Positions 24,637-31,936 of a stretch of 64,000 nucleotides of DNA are shown here, in pieces (position 1 is the stretch's first letter; the number at the start of each line of letters is the position of its first letter). The stretch is from a virus: positions 118,121-182,120 of the IMG/VR virus record IMGVR_UViG_3300006112_000008; one strand, written 5' to 3'. The notes under the pieces are model-generated. The model had not been told where the DNA came from, ran no database searches, and worked only from the letters and a program-made list of their open reading frames with translations. The translations under genes were made by a program, and so were the position numbers.

Positions 24637-25389
24637 TTTATCTGGCTTATGAAGTTTAAGTATATCTCCTCCTCCAGTTTCTTGATTTCCAGGGCGGCGG
24701 GTGCGAACCTTGGCAAAGTTTGACGCTGGGTAGCCTATCCACCCAGTTATTTTAGTCCACTTGCCAGTATAATACTCATCCCCTTCTTTGATCACCTCGT
24801 CTTGGCCAAGCTCTCGCCATCCCATGACCTCGTTGGCTTTCTCTAGGGCATTTTCCCTCTCCGCTTCGGTCAGGTTGTTGCAAGCGGCCCTCGCTTCGGC
24901 GGCGATGCGAGTTCCCTCGCTCATGGATTCCTCTGGCGCGGGGGCGATTCGGGCTTCTGCTTTGATTTTATCAAGCTCGTCAGAAGCATCTATGAAACCG
25001 CATCGGCAACGATACTTGTTCACCTCATAGTAACAGGCGGTATCGTGACCATTGCTTTGAAAGTCTTCCGCAATCTCAATCGCTCGGTTCAGAAGCTCCC
25101 TGAGCCTTGCGACTTCTTTCTCTTGTTCAATGTAGGCTTGTTTGCACTTCTGTGCTTTTGAAGCCTCGTCGCGGTAATGCTGATGCCAAGTGTTTGCTTC
25201 CTCACGGAGCCTTGCGACCTCGTTGATTTTCTCGGTCAGCTTACAGCGGTCGGATTGACCTACTACGATTTCTCCATAACCAAGGTCATGCAGTAATGCA
25301 CCGCATTCCCATCTCACAGGGTCGATTGGATAAGACCCGCAGTGAGGGCAGGCATCCGTCCTCGGCGTTGGTGTGGTGTCGGGGTTCAT
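24634..25389 (-). CDS. Cys-rich coiled-coil protein, GC-rich middle
   Basis: 251 residues. N-terminal CPHCGS zinc-finger-like pair with a later cysteine, coiled coil (about 60-100), a RAIEIAEDFQSNGHDTACY...YRCRCGF module near 103-130, and a C-terminal 70-residue domain (MGWRELGQDEVIKEGDEYYTG) found as a stand-alone family in bacteria and phages. The stretch 24830-24960 is clearly more GC-rich than its surroundings, a sign of recent acquisition. First member of a mosaic paralog cluster to 26285. Confidence 0.65.
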   Translation of the reverse strand: MNPDTTPTPRTDACPHCGSYPIDPVRWECGALLHDLGYGEIVVGQSDRCKLTEKINEVARLREEANTWHQHYRDEASKAQKCKQAYIEQEKEVARLRELLNRAIEIAEDFQSNGHDTACYYEVNKYRCRCGFIDASDELDKIKAEARIAPAPEESMSEGTRIAAEARAACNNLTEAERENALEKANEVMGWRELGQDEVIKEGDEYYTGKWTKITGWIGYPASNFAKVRTRRPGNQETGGGDILKLHKPDK

Positions 25390-25676
25390 ACTAGCTGTGA
25401 GTGGTAATTAGGCTTTACTATCTTCGGGTAGTCTCGGCGTGACCACTCGTAAAACTCTTGGATGAGTTCTTGAAGGCAGATGTTTTCTGTGTGGAGCTTG
25501 GCGATTTCCTCCCTGAGCCTTGCGACCTCGTTATTTAATTTACATATTTCTGAGATACTGCAATTCCCTGCTATATTGGGAAAAGTAGTTCCGCAAACAT
25601 AGCTATGAATCATTGGTTTAGCTCCGCAATGTGGGCAGTTAGTTGTGTCGGGGTTGATCAGATCAGTTGAGTTCAT
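25386..25676 (-). CDS. Small Cys-rich coiled-coil paralog
   Basis: 96 residues. Shares INPDTTNCPHCGA and KLNNEVARLREE with the 24634-25389 gene, that is the same N-terminal zinc-finger-like and coiled-coil modules without the C-terminal domains. 4-nt overlap with its downstream neighbour. Probably arose by duplication. Confidence 0.6.
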   Translation of the reverse strand: MNSTDLINPDTTNCPHCGAKPMIHSYVCGTTFPNIAGNCSISEICKLNNEVARLREEIAKLHTENICLQELIQEFYEWSRRDYPKIVKPNYHSQLV

Positions 25677-25986
25677 CGTATTTCTGTTTTAATCTTTGTA
25701 GTTCTATTTGTGTTGGATTTTCGCTGGTTGCCCATACCCTATATCTCTCCACAATTTCGCGGAGCTTCTGATTGAGAATACCCACAGGCTCACAGCAATA
25801 GCAGCTACCCTGTGAGCCATTTTTAAGCCTTGTTATTTCTCTCTCAAACTCTCGGCAAAGGGTTATGAGATCTTTTCTATCTCCATCACAAGGCTTTTTG
25901 AGTTCTTCAATTAGTGCATTAGTAATCGGTGTATCAGAAAAATAATCTGACTGTGTTTCTTCTTTGCTATTTTCGTATGGGCTCAT
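25663..25986 (-). CDS. Small coiled-coil protein with CYCC motif
   Basis: 107 residues. DTPITNALIEELKK and LCREFEREITRLK give a helical coiled coil, followed by a SCYCCEP cysteine cluster. This layout (Phage DTPRTD-LExEL type) is common in phage small proteins. Overlaps both neighbours by a few nt. Function unknown. Confidence 0.55.
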   Translation of the reverse strand: MSPYENSKEETQSDYFSDTPITNALIEELKKPCDGDRKDLITLCREFEREITRLKNGSQGSCYCCEPVGILNQKLREIVERYRVWATSENPTQIELQRLKQKYDELN

Positions 25987-26285
25987 TGTATTTCAGATTT
26001 TAATTGTTTTAGTTCTTTATCGCACTCTCTCCAAGAACAACGGCATCTGATTTGAGGTTTGCTTTCATCTGCATAACATGGTTCTTTATGTCCCCACGAC
26101 AGCAGTTCTTCAACAATCTCAATTGCACGGTCTCGTTGATTTTTAAGCTTTTCAATCTCTTTTTCTGGCTTCTCTAAAAGGGCCATTACAAAGGTATTTT
26201 GATTCTCTTTGTGCTCCTTTAACTCCGAAGTTATTTCTGCCAATTCAGATAGTGTATCCTTAATCTTTTGTTTGTCTGTGTTCAT
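25983..26285 (-). CDS. Coiled-coil protein with RAIEI-GH-CY-RCRC module
   Basis: About 100 residues from ATG at 26285, which overlaps the upstream stop by ATGA; an in-frame ATG at 26336 is less likely. The C-terminal half repeats the RAIEIVEELLSWGHKEPCY...RCRCSW module of the 24634-25389 protein. Conserved cysteines suggest metal binding. Function unknown. Confidence 0.6.
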   Translation of the reverse strand: MNTDKQKIKDTLSELAEITSELKEHKENQNTFVMALLEKPEKEIEKLKNQRDRAIEIVEELLSWGHKEPCYADESKPQIRCRCSWRECDKELKQLKSEIQ

Positions 26286-26467
26286 TTCCATGTGAATACT
26301 GTTTCTGTTTGTTTTGTAGGATCTGTGTTTTTCCATTCTGCATATCCCCTTTTAATCGCTTCTCTTTCTAGAGGATTCACGACGAACAGAGTCATACAAA
26401 ATCCTGTTAGAAAAAAGCCCGTGGTGATTCCAACAAGGAATGCAGAGGTTTCTTGAGATGACATCAT
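26282..26467 (-). CDS. Single-pass membrane mini-protein
   Basis: 61 residues (start at 26467 or the adjacent ATG at 26464). Hydrophobic helix at about 9-30 (AFLVGITTGFFLTGFCMTLF) then a charged tail. Overlaps both neighbours (ATGA type), so it belongs to the same operon. Confidence 0.55.
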   Translation of the reverse strand: MMSSQETSAFLVGITTGFFLTGFCMTLFVVNPLEREAIKRGYAEWKNTDPTKQTETVFTWK

Positions 26468-26592
26468 TTTCTATTAATAAGGTTATTAAGAATCCACCCC
26501 AAGTAAATGCCCTGCACCCACATTAACAAACTCACCATTGCGGCAAACCAATCAGCTATTCCGTTTTGTGCTGAAATATTAGGAATACTCAT
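26464..26592 (-). CDS. 42-residue membrane mini-protein
   Basis: ATG at 26592, TGA at 26464-26466 overlapping the next start. One membrane helix (FAAMVSLLMWVQGIYLGWIL) and a short NRK tail. It overlaps the upstream stop by 1 nt. Confidence 0.5.
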   Translation of the reverse strand: MSIPNISAQNGIADWFAAMVSLLMWVQGIYLGWILNNLINRK

Positions 26593-26708
26593 TATTTTTT
26601 AAGTTTTTGTTTTATCCACCCTGTGGCTTTTAATAGAGTTTCTAAGGGTGGAGATTTCTTAGAAGCTTTTATCAATTGCTTGATAGTTTCAGGAGTCTTT
26701 TTCTTCAT
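26592..26708 (-). CDS. Small basic protein, probably the broken C-terminus of the next gene upstream
   Basis: 38 residues from the internal ATG at 26708. The same frame is open further upstream (VDNVPAIDWDK) until it meets the stop of gene 26737-26919. Its sequence (KKTPETIKQLIKASKKSPPL) looks like a genuine domain. A single-base change would join it to the upstream gene, giving one protein of about 107 residues. Confidence 0.45.
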   Translation of the reverse strand: MKKKTPETIKQLIKASKKSPPLETLLKATGWIKQKLKK

Positions 26709-26736
26709 AGATTTATCCCAATCAATAGCGGGAACA

Positions 26737-26919
26737 TTATCTACCGTTCACAATTACTTCTGGAGCGTCCCAATAAAACTTAACAGCGGGACGCCTGTCA
26801 TTACAAACATATCTACCCAAGCCATGATTAACTGCTGGGTCTGTGCTTTCTATTTTGGCAAACCCACTATACCATTCTTCCATTGTTATACCTTCGAGTT
26901 TGTCAGCTTCCTCAGACAT
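26737..26919 (-). CDS. Second copy of the duplicated N-terminal cassette, possibly frameshifted
   Basis: 60 residues. Residues 1-29 match the 24258-24578 protein almost exactly; the remainder (YVCNDRRPAVKFYWDAPEV) is unrelated. It stops early; dropping one G in the run before the stop would continue it into VDNVPAIDWDK of the next frame. Either a real short protein or a frameshifted gene. Confidence 0.5.
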   Translation of the reverse strand: MSEEADKLEGITMEEWYSGFAKIESTDPAVNHGLGRYVCNDRRPAVKFYWDAPEVIVNGR

Positions 26920-26975
26920 ATCTGTTAATTATGTAAGCTTCCTTATACATTTAATTTTTTGTGTTTCTGTATACC
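26829..26975. repeat. Direct repeat copy 2 (leader plus N-terminus)
   Basis: Matches 24490-24636 with only a few substitutions and a small difference at the distal end. Carries the same leader and the first ~29 codons. Confidence 0.85.
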
Positions 26976-27568
26976 TGCCCGTATAATTCTAATACAGGGT
27001 GGTTTTGGTTTGTGTAGTCACCCAGGCTCAAGAAGCGCTTGGGCATTTTCTTTCTTATCTTTTCTTTTTTGTATGGGTGCTTGAACCACTTTCTATGGAT
27101 CATTGTGGCCCCATAAGCAAACAGGTAGCTGTTAGCCCCTTTGACATATTCCTCTAAGTCTAAAGGAAGTTTATAATCCTTTATTTTTTTAACTGCCCGC
27201 TTCTCACAGTCTAGCTCTAGCTCTATGACTTTTTCAAAAGACTCTGCTTTTTTTAATATCTTATATTGTGGATCTGCCAGCCATCTATCCACACGCCGGA
27301 GGTAAGGATCTATTTCTCTCCATATAGGTATGTCCTCTATGTACTGGTCCATATGGCAACTCTCATGCACCAATACTCCCAACCAGATTTCTAGATCGTT
27401 GTTTATGGCTACCTGCAAGCTCTTCTGATCAAACATTCCACTGCACTTTATTTTACCCAAATTAATCTGCTTTTGATACAGGAGCTTTAGCGTAACGTTA
27501 TTGCTGTAACAGGTAGCCACAAGGTCCCCCAAAAAATTTTTTACATTCTGAGTTACCTTTGTTCTCAT
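26951..27568 (-). CDS. Zinc metallopeptidase-like protein
   Basis: 205 residues. VHESCHMDQ (about residue 88) is an HExxH zinc site and a LELDCEKRAV segment (about 138) offers the downstream glutamate, as in phage SprT/ImmA-like families. No signal peptide. It follows two tiny genes in one transcript from a C-tract promoter. The substrate is unknown. Confidence 0.7.
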   Translation of the reverse strand: MRTKVTQNVKNFLGDLVATCYSNNVTLKLLYQKQINLGKIKCSGMFDQKSLQVAINNDLEIWLGVLVHESCHMDQYIEDIPIWREIDPYLRRVDRWLADPQYKILKKAESFEKVIELELDCEKRAVKKIKDYKLPLDLEEYVKGANSYLFAYGATMIHRKWFKHPYKKEKIRKKMPKRFLSLGDYTNQNHPVLELYGQVYRNTKN

Positions 27569-27577
27569 AGCTAAAAA

Positions 27578-27679
27578 TTACCTACTCTTAACTGTTTTAG
27601 TGAGTGTAACTGTTTTACGGAGAGTTACATTCCCCTTCTTCACTGTGGATACCCTGCGTGTTGTTTTTGTTTTTTTCAT
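27578..27679 (-). CDS. 33-residue Thr/Lys-rich peptide
   Basis: ATG at 27679, stop TAA at 27578. Very basic (MKKTKTTRRVSTVKKGNVTL), could bind nucleic acid. 2 nt after the previous stop and 9 nt before the metallopeptidase, so it is part of the operon. Confidence 0.4.
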   Translation of the reverse strand: MKKTKTTRRVSTVKKGNVTLRKTVTLTKTVKSR

Positions 27680-27681
27680 AA

Positions 27682-27951
27682 TTACCAGACTATTTCAATG
27701 TATATGACTTTTTCTTCTTTTGTAAGGTTTTTATATTTTTCTTTTATCTCTGGAGTTTTCTTCAGATTCTCCTGAGCTTCCCAAGCTTCTTCAAACTCAC
27801 TTTCTTTCAATATCTTTAAATCAGACGACGTGATCCTGAAATCAGAGTCATCACTCATATTAGAGAGCCAATTATCTATCTCCCTAAAAGCCTGAAATCT
27901 GCTCATGCCGTCAGGAATTTTCCGCATGTGTGTTTCTACCATTCCGCCCAT
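27682..27951 (-). CDS. Small acidic helical protein
   Basis: 89 residues (an in-frame ATG at residue 9 is also possible). Charged, helical, Trp-containing (FEEAWEAQENLKKTPE). First gene after the C-tract promoter at 28005. No family recognised. Confidence 0.5.
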   Translation of the reverse strand: MGGMVETHMRKIPDGMSRFQAFREIDNWLSNMSDDSDFRITSSDLKILKESEFEEAWEAQENLKKTPEIKEKYKNLTKEEKVIYIEIVW

Positions 27952-27979
27952 TTCTTTTTTAGCTATTGGTTAATATCTA

Positions 27980-27997
27980 ATAGGCGTTAGCGCCTAT
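27980..27997 (-). promoter_or_regulatory. 5'-end hairpin of the 27951 transcript
   Basis: ATAGGCG-ttag-CGCCTAT, 7-bp stem, located right where the transcript from the 28005 promoter should begin. A 5'-terminal hairpin can protect mRNA. Confidence 0.5.
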
Positions 27998-28004
27998 ACA
28001 AAAT

Positions 28005-28040
28005 ATTATACCTTAAAAAAAGGAAAAATTTAAAGGGGGG
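28005..28040 (-). promoter_or_regulatory. C-tract promoter (CCCCCC-N24-TATAAT)
   Basis: Minus strand: CCCCCC (28040-28035), 24 nt, GG-TATAAT (28010-28005). The C tract lies inside the last codons of gene 28030-28281. Confidence 0.65.
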
Positions 28041-28281
28041 AGTTTTCTATCGTAACACTAAATCTACCATTACCTGTAGCAATTTTAAAAATACTGATAT
28101 TAACGGCATTTGAAAAATCTTGGCCTTCAGGAAGAGTAATTATATTAGACTCTTTTATTGCTTCTATAAGTAGCTGTAATTGATCTTTTGTTAAGTTTCC
28201 AGAAGAGGAGGTTCGCACACTAACGTTTGTTGGAACCGCAGGAGAAACTAGTATAGGAGGATTATTTGTAGGGTCAGGCAT
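28030..28281 (-). CDS. Small virion-type protein (NLP-G fold paralog)
   Basis: 83 residues: Pro/Val-rich start, LTKDQLQLLIEAIKES helix, IITLPEGQDF, then beta strands to TIENSPL. The same order (LTxEQ - helix - LINFPAGY - strands - VTLVNTP) is seen in gene 35272-35532, so these are paralogs, probably small structural or chaperone-like proteins for fibres. Confidence 0.55.
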   Translation of the reverse strand: MPDPTNNPPILVSPAVPTNVSVRTSSSGNLTKDQLQLLIEAIKESNIITLPEGQDFSNAVNISIFKIATGNGRFSVTIENSPL

Positions 28282-28299
28282 ATATTTTATTTTTTTTAA

Positions 28300-28326
28300 A
28301 TTATACCAAAATCATAAATCACGCAA
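28300..28326 (-). promoter_or_regulatory. Promoter TTGCGT-15-TATAAT
   Basis: Minus strand: TTGCGT (28326-28321), TGG just before TATAAT (28305-28300). It precedes the 28030-28281 gene. It has a -35 element rather than a C tract. Confidence 0.5.
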
Positions 28327-29859
28327 GGATTGAGTGTTTACTTTTACTGTAAAATTATGCATTCCAGTTACATCCCATTCAAGGCTAGCGTGTGAATAAG
28401 CAGGAGTATTGCCACCATAGCTATCAGCGTAAAATCTTCCAGTCGGGGCTCCGGTTGGTGTATGCATTTGGCAGGCTCTATATCCCTGAATAATTTGGTC
28501 TTCAAAATAATATAAAATATTTATACTGTCCATCCAATTTGGCTTAGGCAGGCCTCCCAAAGTACTCGCCAAGAAATCAAAATTTACAAATGAATTACAA
28601 CTATCACTAGGTCCATTACACTGGAACAGATAGTTAGGACACCTAGGATCGCTTTTGTCCCCCTCATCTTGTCCAACAGTACTTCCAGATCCCTGGGCGG
28701 CGGCATAAGCTATAAGAGAAGCATTTACAATAATTCCTGGATCCCACCAAAATTCTGCAGTTTCGGGATCTGTGCCCACCTGGGCAACATTAAAACCTAG
28801 CCTTGGAATACTTGGTATATAAGTAAGTATAAATACGTTTGAACTTGTTCCTGATCCTTGAGCTCCTGCTGCAGCGTAGCCCTCGTCAGATCCTGCATTT
28901 GTTATAAAATTGTCTACATGTGTACCTGCATATACGATCGACCCACACTGATCCGCATGGTGTTCTGAGGATTGATCGTTAGCAAAAACACCCACAGCAT
29001 ACCAAGATTTATCTCCTGGAATTTCTTCATAACTTCCCGCCCCATCTCCTCCACAAGGTTCTTTATATACATACGCTAAGACTCCGCCAAGGCTGCTTTG
29101 TAAAAAACTATATCTATTAGGCGGTCCCTCTGGGTAAGGTTTTACATTTACAGGTATGCCTATAAAATTAGATCCTGCCACCAGCAAACCAAGACTAGAT
29201 GCACTAAAATTTAAAGAATTTAAAGGCGTAGAGCTCTCTAATGTGAAATTACCATTTTTTCCTGATTGAACATACGTATTAAGGCTAAATATGTTGACGC
29301 AATCTTCTGCTCTGTAGGGTCCTTGGTATAATTGAGCCATGTCACAAATTTGATAAAAATATTCCGCACCATCATCTAAACATATAGGATAATATATGCA
29401 TCTCGCTCTTATTTGATACGCTGCAGGACAGCTAGATTCAAAGTCTACACTAGACTCGACAGATCCTCCGTCATAAATGTATGAATATTCGTTATAATAC
29501 CCACCAGTAAAAGCATCTATACACCTGAATGGTCCTTCTGAGTAAGAGGCGCAACCCTGGCCTGCAGAGTTGGCGGAACATTTTATTTGGATTGTTCCGC
29601 CACATGTGGCTTGGGCCAATACTGCGTTTATAACATTATTATATAATGAATGAAGTTGATCTCTATCAACCAACCTCATACAATATTTTGTAAACGGACC
29701 AACAACATCAATATCTTCCGTCGAAGATTCAGAAGGAAATCCACTAGGCCCGTATGTCATGCCGTCCCAATGCTTAAACAACCTTCCGGCTTGATTTGTT
29801 TTTTTAATATAACAATCTAAGTCATCTATAAGATTAGCTTGAAAGTTATTATATCCCAT
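28312..29859 (-). CDS. Cys-rich putative virion protein
   Basis: 515 residues, rich in Ser, Gly, Tyr, Asp and about 20 cysteines in the outer parts (CGGTIQIKCSANSAGQGC; CPNYLFQCNGPSDSC). No signal peptide or membrane helix. Its composition resembles the 8585-10162 fibre-like protein. Probably an adhesin or appendage protein; no enzyme motif is seen. Confidence 0.55.
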   Translation of the reverse strand: MGYNNFQANLIDDLDCYIKKTNQAGRLFKHWDGMTYGPSGFPSESSTEDIDVVGPFTKYCMRLVDRDQLHSLYNNVINAVLAQATCGGTIQIKCSANSAGQGCASYSEGPFRCIDAFTGGYYNEYSYIYDGGSVESSVDFESSCPAAYQIRARCIYYPICLDDGAEYFYQICDMAQLYQGPYRAEDCVNIFSLNTYVQSGKNGNFTLESSTPLNSLNFSASSLGLLVAGSNFIGIPVNVKPYPEGPPNRYSFLQSSLGGVLAYVYKEPCGGDGAGSYEEIPGDKSWYAVGVFANDQSSEHHADQCGSIVYAGTHVDNFITNAGSDEGYAAAGAQGSGTSSNVFILTYIPSIPRLGFNVAQVGTDPETAEFWWDPGIIVNASLIAYAAAQGSGSTVGQDEGDKSDPRCPNYLFQCNGPSDSCNSFVNFDFLASTLGGLPKPNWMDSINILYYFEDQIIQGYRACQMHTPTGAPTGRFYADSYGGNTPAYSHASLEWDVTGMHNFTVKVNTQSLRDL

Positions 29860-29912
29860 GAGCTCATTAATTCTATTTTTTTAAAAATAGAGCAATGATG
29901 AAATATATTCAA

Positions 29913-30074
29913 CTACTTTTTAAAAATAAACTCAACCCAACTTTTTACGGTAACAAATATATCATCAGCTCCACCATATGTAAAAAACCCAACAGAAATA
30001 TCTGCACTTTGAGAATAATAGAATAACGCCCAAGCGAGCATAACCCACCAGAATATAACTTCTGATTTACTCAT
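29913..30074 (-). CDS. 53-residue membrane mini-protein
   Basis: ATG at 30074. One hydrophobic helix (VIFWWVMLAWALFYY) then a soluble tail ending VEFIFKK. Sits between the terminator of the regulator gene and the Cys-rich virion gene. Confidence 0.5.
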   Translation of the reverse strand: MSKSEVIFWWVMLAWALFYYSQSADISVGFFTYGGADDIFVTVKSWVEFIFKK

Positions 30075-30107
30075 GGTTATATTATATATTATTAACTATA
30101 GCGCAGA

Positions 30108-30145
30108 TAGCTAAAAAAAGAGGAGCAGCGTTAGCCACTCCCCTT
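30108..30145 (-). terminator. Intrinsic terminator with AGCTA tail
   Basis: Minus strand: GGAG-TG-GC-taac-GC-TG-CTCC followed by TTTTTTTAGCTATCTGC. A second hairpin with a GAAA tetraloop (AACC-GAAA-GGTT) lies just upstream. Ends the regulator gene 30168-30833. Confidence 0.8.
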
Positions 30146-30167
30146 TTCTTGTTAACCAACCTTTCGG

Positions 30168-30833
30168 TTAGATTGCGTTAGCGAGCTTATCAGAGAGCTC
30201 GTCCAGCTTGATCTTTAGCTTACTTTCCACAGAGGGAGCTTTAATAACTCCTGCAGTGTTTCCAGCTTCTCTGTATAGATCAATATTCATATCTTCGATA
30301 TCCCTCAATACATGACTAGGAAGTAATCGAACAATTTTGTCGATACTTTCTGAAGGAATATTCAAGATACCCACAAGCTGTTCTAGAAATTTGGCATTTG
30401 GCCAGTTATTTCCATTTTCAACGTTGCGGATAATGCTTATTGATGTAACAGAACGAATCTTCCTTCCTGATGAGCTGGTGTATTGAGGAAAATCTACAAG
30501 TTTTTCCCTCAACTGTTCAGCTGTTAGATTCCTAGCCCTGCGCCAGTTTCCCAGAATTTTACCAATTACTTTTCCCTGGGTTTTCATAACTGGGGCAGGT
30601 TCTTGTGCCCTGCGCACATAGGCGTCTCTTTCCATCTTCATTTTCTGTGCGACTTCTTGGGCTTTATGCAGATAGGCCTCCCTCGCCATCTTCTTTTTCT
30701 GTATGAGGAGCTCAACTCCGGATAAAGTTGGTGTAGAAAACTGCTTGCTCAGTTTCTCCAGGTCACTCTTGATTTCATCCATCATCTCGTACATCTTGAG
30801 CATCATGCCCATAGCGTAGAACTGCTTATCCAT
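30168..30833 (-). CDS. XRE-type helix-turn-helix regulator with coiled-coil N-terminus
   Basis: 221 residues. Residues ~1-85 are a charged coiled coil. Residues ~92-165 match an XRE/HTH_3 domain: GNWRRARNLTAEQLREKL (helices 1-2), a SVTSISIIRNVENG recognition region and LEQLVGILNIP. A C-terminal helical tail may dimerise. It has a C-tract promoter and its own terminator, so it is a single-gene unit and could control the C-tract regulon, including itself (inference). Confidence 0.72.
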   Translation of the reverse strand: MDKQFYAMGMMLKMYEMMDEIKSDLEKLSKQFSTPTLSGVELLIQKKKMAREAYLHKAQEVAQKMKMERDAYVRRAQEPAPVMKTQGKVIGKILGNWRRARNLTAEQLREKLVDFPQYTSSSGRKIRSVTSISIIRNVENGNNWPNAKFLEQLVGILNIPSESIDKIVRLLPSHVLRDIEDMNIDLYREAGNTAGVIKAPSVESKLKIKLDELSDKLANAI

Positions 30834-30902
30834 ATGTTTCTTATAGTTTTTTAATGGTTAACAAAGTGCGGGCAGGTCCCAAAACTGGGTTGCTCACATA
30901 AT

Positions 30903-30939
30903 ACTATACCCTAAAAAAAGTTAATTTTTACTGGGGGGG
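30903..30939 (-). promoter_or_regulatory. C-tract promoter (CCCCCCC-N24-TATAGT)
   Basis: Minus strand: seven Cs (30939-30933), 24 nt, GG-TATAGT (30908-30903). Drives the XRE regulator gene. The C tract lies between this and the divergent promoter at 30958. Confidence 0.68.
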
Positions 30940-30957
30940 TATATAAAATAAATTTAC

Positions 30958-30984
30958 TTGCTTAGCATAAAAAATAGGTATAGC
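30958..30984 (+). promoter_or_regulatory. Promoter TTGCTT ... GG-TATAGC
   Basis: TTGCTT at 30958-30963 and TATAGC at 30979-30984 (15-nt spacer, GG before the -10). Serves the plus operon 30993-31936, divergent from the regulator. Confidence 0.5.
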
Positions 30985-30992
30985 TTACACAC

Positions 30993-31211
30993 ATGGAAGA
31001 ATATAAAAAATACGTTATACAAATCTTTGATGACGCAGATGCCGAATGGTTAGACAGCCAAGATGGGCAATTTCCATTTAATGAAACTAATAGTGGGGTT
31101 GTTTTATATGGCGCTATTCAAAAATTAAGAAACTGGAAATTAAGCGTTCCCGACCTAGAGGCCAGAATTGTTGCTAGAACAGAGGAAATACTAGAAATAG
31201 GTGATTTATGA
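30993..31211 (+). CDS. Small hypothetical protein
   Basis: 72 residues, acidic, mixed alpha/beta. Leader TTACACACATG. Last 4 nt overlap the next gene. No motif recognised. Confidence 0.5.
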   Translation: MEEYKKYVIQIFDDADAEWLDSQDGQFPFNETNSGVVLYGAIQKLRNWKLSVPDLEARIVARTEEILEIGDL

Positions 31212-31408
31212 GAAACTGGGGCGAAGATGAAGAAGACGAAGAGGATCTCGATGAGGATGAGCTTAAGCGTCAAATAGTTGCTTCTCTGCAATATCTGATC
31301 GCTGAGGGTATGGTTGTACAAGAAGGAGATAGATATAGACTAAAGACTAAAAAAGAGATTAACAAAGAGTTAAAGGCTATAGAGAAGGGTAAGAACGTAA
31401 AACTTTGA
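31208..31408 (+). CDS. Small acidic protein, winged-helix-like
   Basis: 66 residues. After an acidic N-terminus (WGEDEEDEEDLDEDE), the segment LIAEGMVVQEGDRYRLKTKKE looks like the end of a winged-helix (helix then wing). Possible DNA-binding or antirepressor role, low confidence. Confidence 0.45.
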   Translation: MRNWGEDEEDEEDLDEDELKRQIVASLQYLIAEGMVVQEGDRYRLKTKKEINKELKAIEKGKNVKL

Positions 31409-31806
31409 ATATGAGAGAGGGTGGTTATAAATTCAGAGCTTGGCATCCAGAATGGAAAAAATACATTCCATTGTCTAATCTTTCTCTGGATTATGACTAC
31501 AGCTGGACTTTAACCACAGGCAAGAATGGAAAAACAGAGTATAGGTGGTTTAAGAAACAAGATGTGGTAATAGAGGAATACACCGGTCTTAAAGACAAAG
31601 CAGGAAAAGAAATATACGAGGGAGATGTGATATTCTCCACAGACGATTTGGAGAAATATCTAGTTAAGTTCTACAAGGGTATGTACTGTGTTTGTGTAGA
31701 AGATGGGAACTATTCTCCACTGTATGAATATGTGGATGACTCTGTTGTAGTAGGTTCTCTACTGGAAGATCCAGATATTTTAAAAAATGACCTCTTGGAA
31801 GAATAA
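31405..31806 (+). CDS. YopX-domain protein
   Basis: 133 residues. FRAWHPEWKKYIPL at the start, QDVVIEEYTGLKDKAGKEIYEGDVIF in the middle and a VVVGSLLEDPDIL end match the YopX family of small phage proteins. Function of the family unknown. ATGA overlap with its neighbour. Confidence 0.85.
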   Translation: MNMREGGYKFRAWHPEWKKYIPLSNLSLDYDYSWTLTTGKNGKTEYRWFKKQDVVIEEYTGLKDKAGKEIYEGDVIFSTDDLEKYLVKFYKGMYCVCVEDGNYSPLYEYVDDSVVVGSLLEDPDILKNDLLEE

Positions 31807-31936
31807 ATCTTTGTTGGGTTTATTGCTTTTAACAATAACAAGCTGCACATACCCATATCCCGGAGGTCCAGGTAAAACTAAATATAAGAGCAGGGACTGG
31901 AAAATACTCCAAGCCGAGTACAACAAGAAGTATTAA
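31787..31936 (+). CDS. Predicted mini-lipoprotein
   Basis: 49 residues, ATG at 31787 inside the end of the YopX gene. Short basic start, hydrophobic core (LLGLLLLTITSC) ending in a lipobox cysteine at residue 20, then a short basic tail. Predicted to be lipid-anchored. Size and type resemble outer spanins or superinfection-exclusion lipoproteins; which one cannot be told. Confidence 0.6.
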   Translation: MTSWKNKSLLGLLLLTITSCTYPYPGGPGKTKYKSRDWKILQAEYNKKY

